From Hirsutella rhossiliensis (Eukaryota; Ascomycota; Sordariomycetes; Hypocreales; Ophiocordycipitaceae): a stretch of DNA of 64,000 bases. The stretch lies in NCBI RefSeq assembly GCF_020360975.1, contig NW_025408672.1, forward strand, positions 2,108,001 to 2,172,000, given 5' to 3'. The position numbers were made by a program, and so were the translations under genes. Below are positions 60,812 through 64,000 of the stretch, piece after piece (position 1 is the stretch's first letter; every line of letters begins with the position of its first letter). A model generated the notes under the pieces. The model ran no database searches. It was not told the DNA's origin and was given only the letters and a program-made list of their open reading frames with translations.

Positions 60812-61705
60812 TCAAGGCCAATCAAGCTTAGCAACATATAACCCTATGGTCACTGCCGCCAATAACCAAGGTAGCAACATCATCCCTAACGCACCAATGC
60901 CTCCCATCAACCTTTGTTTCATCAACATTGCGAAGGTCTCTCCGTCATTAAGCCAAGGAAACTCGGTGACTGGTACCGGATTGCCTAAGAAATCACAGAT
61001 AGGTTGCCAGCCCTGTCCCATTCGATACTCGAGCAGCCGCTCTGGAGGCACCATCTCATGGATTTGTCGATGGTGGCGGTCGTATACCGTCCGCGCGTTT
61101 CGCAGTGCCTGATCGATGTTCGTGGCTTCAAAAGTCCCACGAACAAGTTTGCGTAGAGTTCCGAAAGTCCTAAGACCCAGAAGCGGTTCGACGACGCGTT
61201 CGACAAATGTAAAGAGGGAATATGGGCTGACTTGAAGGGCCCTTTCCATGCTGCAATACCATTGTTGAAAATCGCGTCTCACCAAGATAACCTTTGCCTC
61301 GGGATAGAGTGGGATGAGTTGCGTTGCAAATAGCCCAGCTATGTCTGTGGCGGCCTCGGAAGCCCCCAACAACTCATCCCACTGCTCGCGTGTGAATGGC
61401 TTCCCCGTGTAAGTCGGCAGAACCGGAAACGAAGCGTCGGCGGCGTGGCTGATAACAGCCCAGTGTTCTTTCGAGCCCAAAATACGCATCCCATGAAGGA
61501 CATCTCTGTAGCCTAGAATGGTCAAAGCCTCGGCCATAGAGGCAGTGCCTGTTCGAGGGAGACTCAGCACGAGCACCTTCATCTCTCGCTTCGGTTTGCT
61601 TTCCATTTTTGACCCGACCATGACGACAACGAACGGGCTTATAATATCGCACGGCGTTATAAAGACGGTGTAAGATAATACGGCAACAAGGCTTGCTGAA
61701 TTCAC
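60812..61705 (-). CDS. Sulfotransferase-fold (P-loop) protein with C-terminal membrane segment
   Basis: Single-exon protein of up to 297 aa. The conserved part begins MKVLVLSLPRTGTASM, a 5'-phosphosulfate-binding-type loop. VILVRRDFQQWYCSM at about residue 140-155 fits the 3'-phosphate region of the fungal sulfotransferase-like family (Sulfotransf_4-type, recalled). The C-terminus (about 265-292: GGIGALGMMLLPWLLAAVTI) is a predicted transmembrane helix, suggesting a membrane-bound protein. The start is uncertain: Met-29 at 61621 or Met-34 at 61606 suits the family better, since the first 28 residues are hydrophobic and unlike it. It lies about 790 bp from the PKS on the same strand and could act on the polyketide, for instance by sulfating a hydroxyl, but many family members are uncharacterised. 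Confidence is high for the fold and low for the substrate. Confidence 0.85.
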   Translation of the reverse strand: MNSASLVAVLSYTVFITPCDIISPFVVVMVGSKMESKPKREMKVLVLSLPRTGTASMAEALTILGYRDVLHGMRILGSKEHWAVISHAADASFPVLPTYTGKPFTREQWDELLGASEAATDIAGLFATQLIPLYPEAKVILVRRDFQQWYCSMERALQVSPYSLFTFVERVVEPLLGLRTFGTLRKLVRGTFEATNIDQALRNARTVYDRHHRQIHEMVPPERLLEYRMGQGWQPICDFLGNPVPVTEFPWLNDGETFAMLMKQRLMGGIGALGMMLLPWLLAAVTIGLYVAKLDWP

Positions 61706-62228
61706 AAGCTAGGAGAAGGATGCTTTGCCTTGGGGATCGAAGAGACGAAAGGTTCTTTCTTGTCCTCTGTCTCTTTCCCCCGCGTTCCACTTCCGGCCCC
61801 ACTCCCCGGGCCCCCTGACCGCTCGACCGCCCTCCCCTGCCAGCGGGACCAAAAAGGTCTTGACTTTTTGACCTAATCGCTTCGCGAGCTCTCTGATCTT
61901 CTTCGCCAGATTACTGCTCCCGGACGCCGGAAATAGACCATTGTTCTCCTTCCTCCTAGTACTCGTTCGCAGCCATCCCCGTGCACCATGCCGCGAGAAC
62001 ACCCCGTCACGGTCTCTTCCAAGGAGGTTCGCCGTACCTTGGGTAATATTAAATCGCAGAGATCCCATTAGCGCCGTTCCCATCAGCGCCCTTTACCGCT
62101 TCTTAGAGTTCCCTATAACGAGATCCTCCGCGTCTTGCACGATATAGACCGCCGGCGCGATCAAGACCGAAGCCGCCGCCGTGAAGCTTAGTACCAATAT
62201 ACCGCACATACGCAATAGCCGAACAATC
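61706..62228. other. Upstream flank with a possible coding relic
   Basis: Contains the upstream side of the minus-strand P-loop gene. From about 61988 the + strand reads MPREHPVTVSSKEVRRTLGN, which then breaks by stops and seems to lead into the repeat-encoded peptide that follows. It may be the 5' part of a decayed gene. Confidence 0.4.
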
Positions 62229-62570
62229 CATCACCGAGACTAAGAGAAGAGCAAGTGCCTTCTACGCCACCCCCCGCGCAGCCAAAACAACATACGCAGC
62301 CGCTAGCTATAGCCACTCTATTACCGAGACGACTAAGAGAGGAGCAAGCACCTCCCACTCTACCCCGCACGTAGTCGAAACGCTCGTCTAAAAGATATAC
62401 GCAGCTGCCGACTACTCTATCACCGAAACGACACAGGGAAGAGGAAACACCTCCTACCCTGCCCCTTACGTAGCCAAAGGGCTCCTTTAAAAGTTACGCG
62501 CAACCACTAGCCTCTCTATCACCGAATCGACACGCACTCCACCGCTTACGCGGCCAGGGCGCTCCCCCAC
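62229..62570 (+). repeat. ~99-bp degenerate tandem repeat
   Basis: About three and a half units, starting near 62229, 62319, 62418 and 62517, each opening with ATYACCGA and containing an ACACCTCC/TACGTAGCC-like part. The unit is divisible by three. One frame reads Pro/Arg/Glu-rich peptides of the type LSPKRHREEETPPTLP, so the repeats probably once encoded about 33-residue units. Confidence 0.7.
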
Positions 62571-62759
62571 AAGGCCCCGGCCGGCGCGAGAAACCGTTTA
62601 ACTCTAACGAGAACTGTATTAAGTCTACTATATATAACTATAATACCTATTTCCGCTCTAAGGAGCAGGCATCATCAACGAAGTCTTAGTGCAACGAAGT
62701 TCTACTTGCCCTTTAGGTAGTAGCTCCTAAATCGTTCTACTAAGCGTTTACGGATGAGA

Positions 62760-63384
62760 GGACGTTGCCGATTTCTCACTACATCTTCTGCTATAAGAAG
62801 ACCCCGCCTTGCGAGCTCTCAACCATAGAGTGGAAGAAACCTTACCACAATTTATATAATAATATTACAGGGGCCAAAGAGCGTGATGTACGGAATGGGT
62901 TTAGGGACTTAATGCCGAAGATGGAAGCATTCGCAGGCGACCAAATTCCCACTCCTGTGACTCAGCGAAAGCTATTGGCTCAACCGAGGACACCACTGGT
63001 TGGTTCTATAGGCAAGCGCAGTCATCGATTTGGTTGCCCGACGATGCCGCCAACTGCAAGCGCCTCTGGTGTTGTGCACAATGGGCGAAACAGCAGTGCT
63101 GGCGTGAAGCGAACTTTAAGCGAAACTAATGCAGCTCTGCTGCCCAGCAAGCGATTCGGTTCAGCATCTCCAAACAAGGCAAATGCCGAACTCCTGCCGA
63201 ATCGGATTCACCGGCGGGTCATCCTTCGAGACTACGGGAAGCCGATTTACTAGGCCAGCTCCCGTGTGGCCTTGCTCACTGCCCTGGAGGAATGCATCAA
63301 AGACACAAATCGTTGCATAATGCTGGCCTTCTCTATAGAGACATCTCCGTCAACAATCTTGTAATGAAATGAGGACGAGAATAA
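62760..63384 (+). pseudogene. FunK1-type fungal protein kinase, fragment
   Basis: The + strand encodes RVILRDYGKPIY, a stop at 63251-63253, then ASSRVALLTALEECIK. After a frame change near 63300 it reads HKSLHNAGLLYRDISVNNLVM, ending in a stop. The last part is the catalytic loop of FunK1 kinases (RDIS.NN at 63336-63356). The upstream portion contains RDVRNGFRDLMPK and a basic Ser-rich linker. An extra A near 63369 shifts the frame again, and a retrotransposon LTR starts at 63385, so the rest of the kinase is missing from the window. A stop, frame changes and an insertion make it a pseudogene. FunK1 kinases are often carried in variable genome parts of fungi. Confidence 0.75.
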
Positions 63385-63570
63385 TGTAACGGGCAAGCCG
63401 CTTTAACGGCGGCTGCGCCGCCTAGCTTCTAGAACCTTCCATTGGCTCGAAGCTATAAAATGCCGTTATGCTCTTATGTAGTAGATTCTCTTTCTTTCTT
63501 TCTTTTCTATCTTGATAGTAAACAGCATAGGGACTAGTTAGTTGTATCAACTCACTAGAGGCCTTTCACA
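63385..63570 (+). mobile_element. Probable 5' LTR of another LTR retrotransposon
   Basis: Begins TGTAACGGGCAAGC, ends TTTCACA, and has a TATA-like CTATAAAATG near 63450. It is followed by a leader and a gag-like frame. It directly abuts the FunK1 relic. The partner LTR lies beyond the window, so the limits are tentative. Confidence 0.6.
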
Positions 63571-63660
63571 TACTATCAAGATCACCGAAGACACTGAAGA
63601 CACTGAAGACACCAAAGTAACCGAGTCCCATCGGAGCCATTAGCATTCAGCGAAGTCGCG

Positions 63661-64000
63661 ATGGCCGAAGATAACAACAACATGCAGCCGGACGTCCTCA
63701 GCGCCCTGGTTGCCGAGATACGAAGTCTGAGAGAAGAGAATTCCCGAAGAAATACCCTGTTTGAAGAACGTTTTATTGCCTGGAACTCCAACAACACCAG
63801 CAAGCCCGTTCGTCTGAACTCCTAGAGCCAATGCCATCTGTCACCCCGGCTGTCCCCATCGAGGACACCCATGTGGCGCCAATCACAACCCTCACCCAAC
63901 CAAGCGCCCCAAATTACGAGACATCCTAAATTCGGCGGCGACAAGGCCCAGTGGCGAAGCTGGAAACTAGAAACCGAAGGAAAGCTACGAGTCGATAAAG
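63661..64000 (+). pseudogene. Start of retrotransposon gag, frameshifted, runs off the window
   Basis: Starts MAEDNNNMQPDVLSALVAEI with a coiled-coil-like REEN segment and reaches a TAG at 63823-63825. Sequence in other frames then resumes a gag-like KFGGDKAQWRSWKLETEGK at about 63928-63985, which is typical of fungal LTR-element capsid N-termini. Two frame changes make it probably inactive, though the part outside the window cannot be judged. Confidence 0.6.

Overview
The window looks like part of a filamentous ascomycete chromosome, most likely a sordariomycete (Hypocreales-like; this is inference). The evidence is short GT-AG introns of 54-120 bp with CTAAC-type branch sites, a Zn2Cys6 regulator, a highly reducing polyketide synthase, a FunK1-type kinase relic, and long AT-rich tracts with the mark of repeat-induced point mutation (RIP): CpA/TpG almost absent, TpA abundant, CpG kept. 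Because ATG contains TpG, start codons are nearly lost there, so the AT-rich blocks look empty although they are full of decayed transposons.

Layout. 1-4.7 kb: GC-rich, pyrimidine-tract-rich DNA with no convincing gene. 4.76-7.15 kb: three-exon Zn2Cys6 regulator (minus). 8.9-9.6 kb: broken M14 carboxypeptidase that stops at the edge of the first AT-rich block. 9.6-40.2 kb: nested repeats. These include a complete RIP-mutated Gypsy chromovirus (13639-21508, 459-bp LTRs, TTTTA duplication) inside a Copia-type LTR, solo LTRs of a ~695-bp family, tRNA-headed SINE-like elements, 5'-truncated LINEs, two Copia-type pol relics in opposite orientation, and a young un-RIPed Gypsy (31897-37977, identical 222-bp LTRs, TTAAG duplication) inserted into one of them. 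40.98-42.98 kb: a two-gene island (DUF6914-like protein and an APH-fold phosphotransferase). 43.3-46.2 kb: a Mutator-like element with long TIRs. 46.2-51.7 kb: more LINE, SINE, LTR and unknown relics. 52.06-60.02 kb: an intact six-exon highly reducing PKS (KS-AT-DH-MT-ER-KR-ACP, ~2545 aa, minus). 60.8-61.7 kb: a sulfotransferase-fold protein on the same strand. 62.2-64 kb: ~99-bp tandem repeats, a FunK1 kinase pseudogene cut by an LTR, and the gag start of another retrotransposon running off the end.

How the parts fit. The PKS and the P-loop protein form a very small co-oriented pair isolated between transposon tracts, with no release enzyme, P450 or regulator beside them. The PKS ketoreductase carries Gly where the catalytic Asn (Tyr+4) is expected. 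The strongest structural findings are the SINE-like family (three copies, A and B boxes, TAA tail, ~15-bp target duplications), an antisense ORF between the chromodomain and the 3' LTR of the old Gypsy, and the contrast between the old RIPed Gypsy and the young un-RIPed but frameshifted one.
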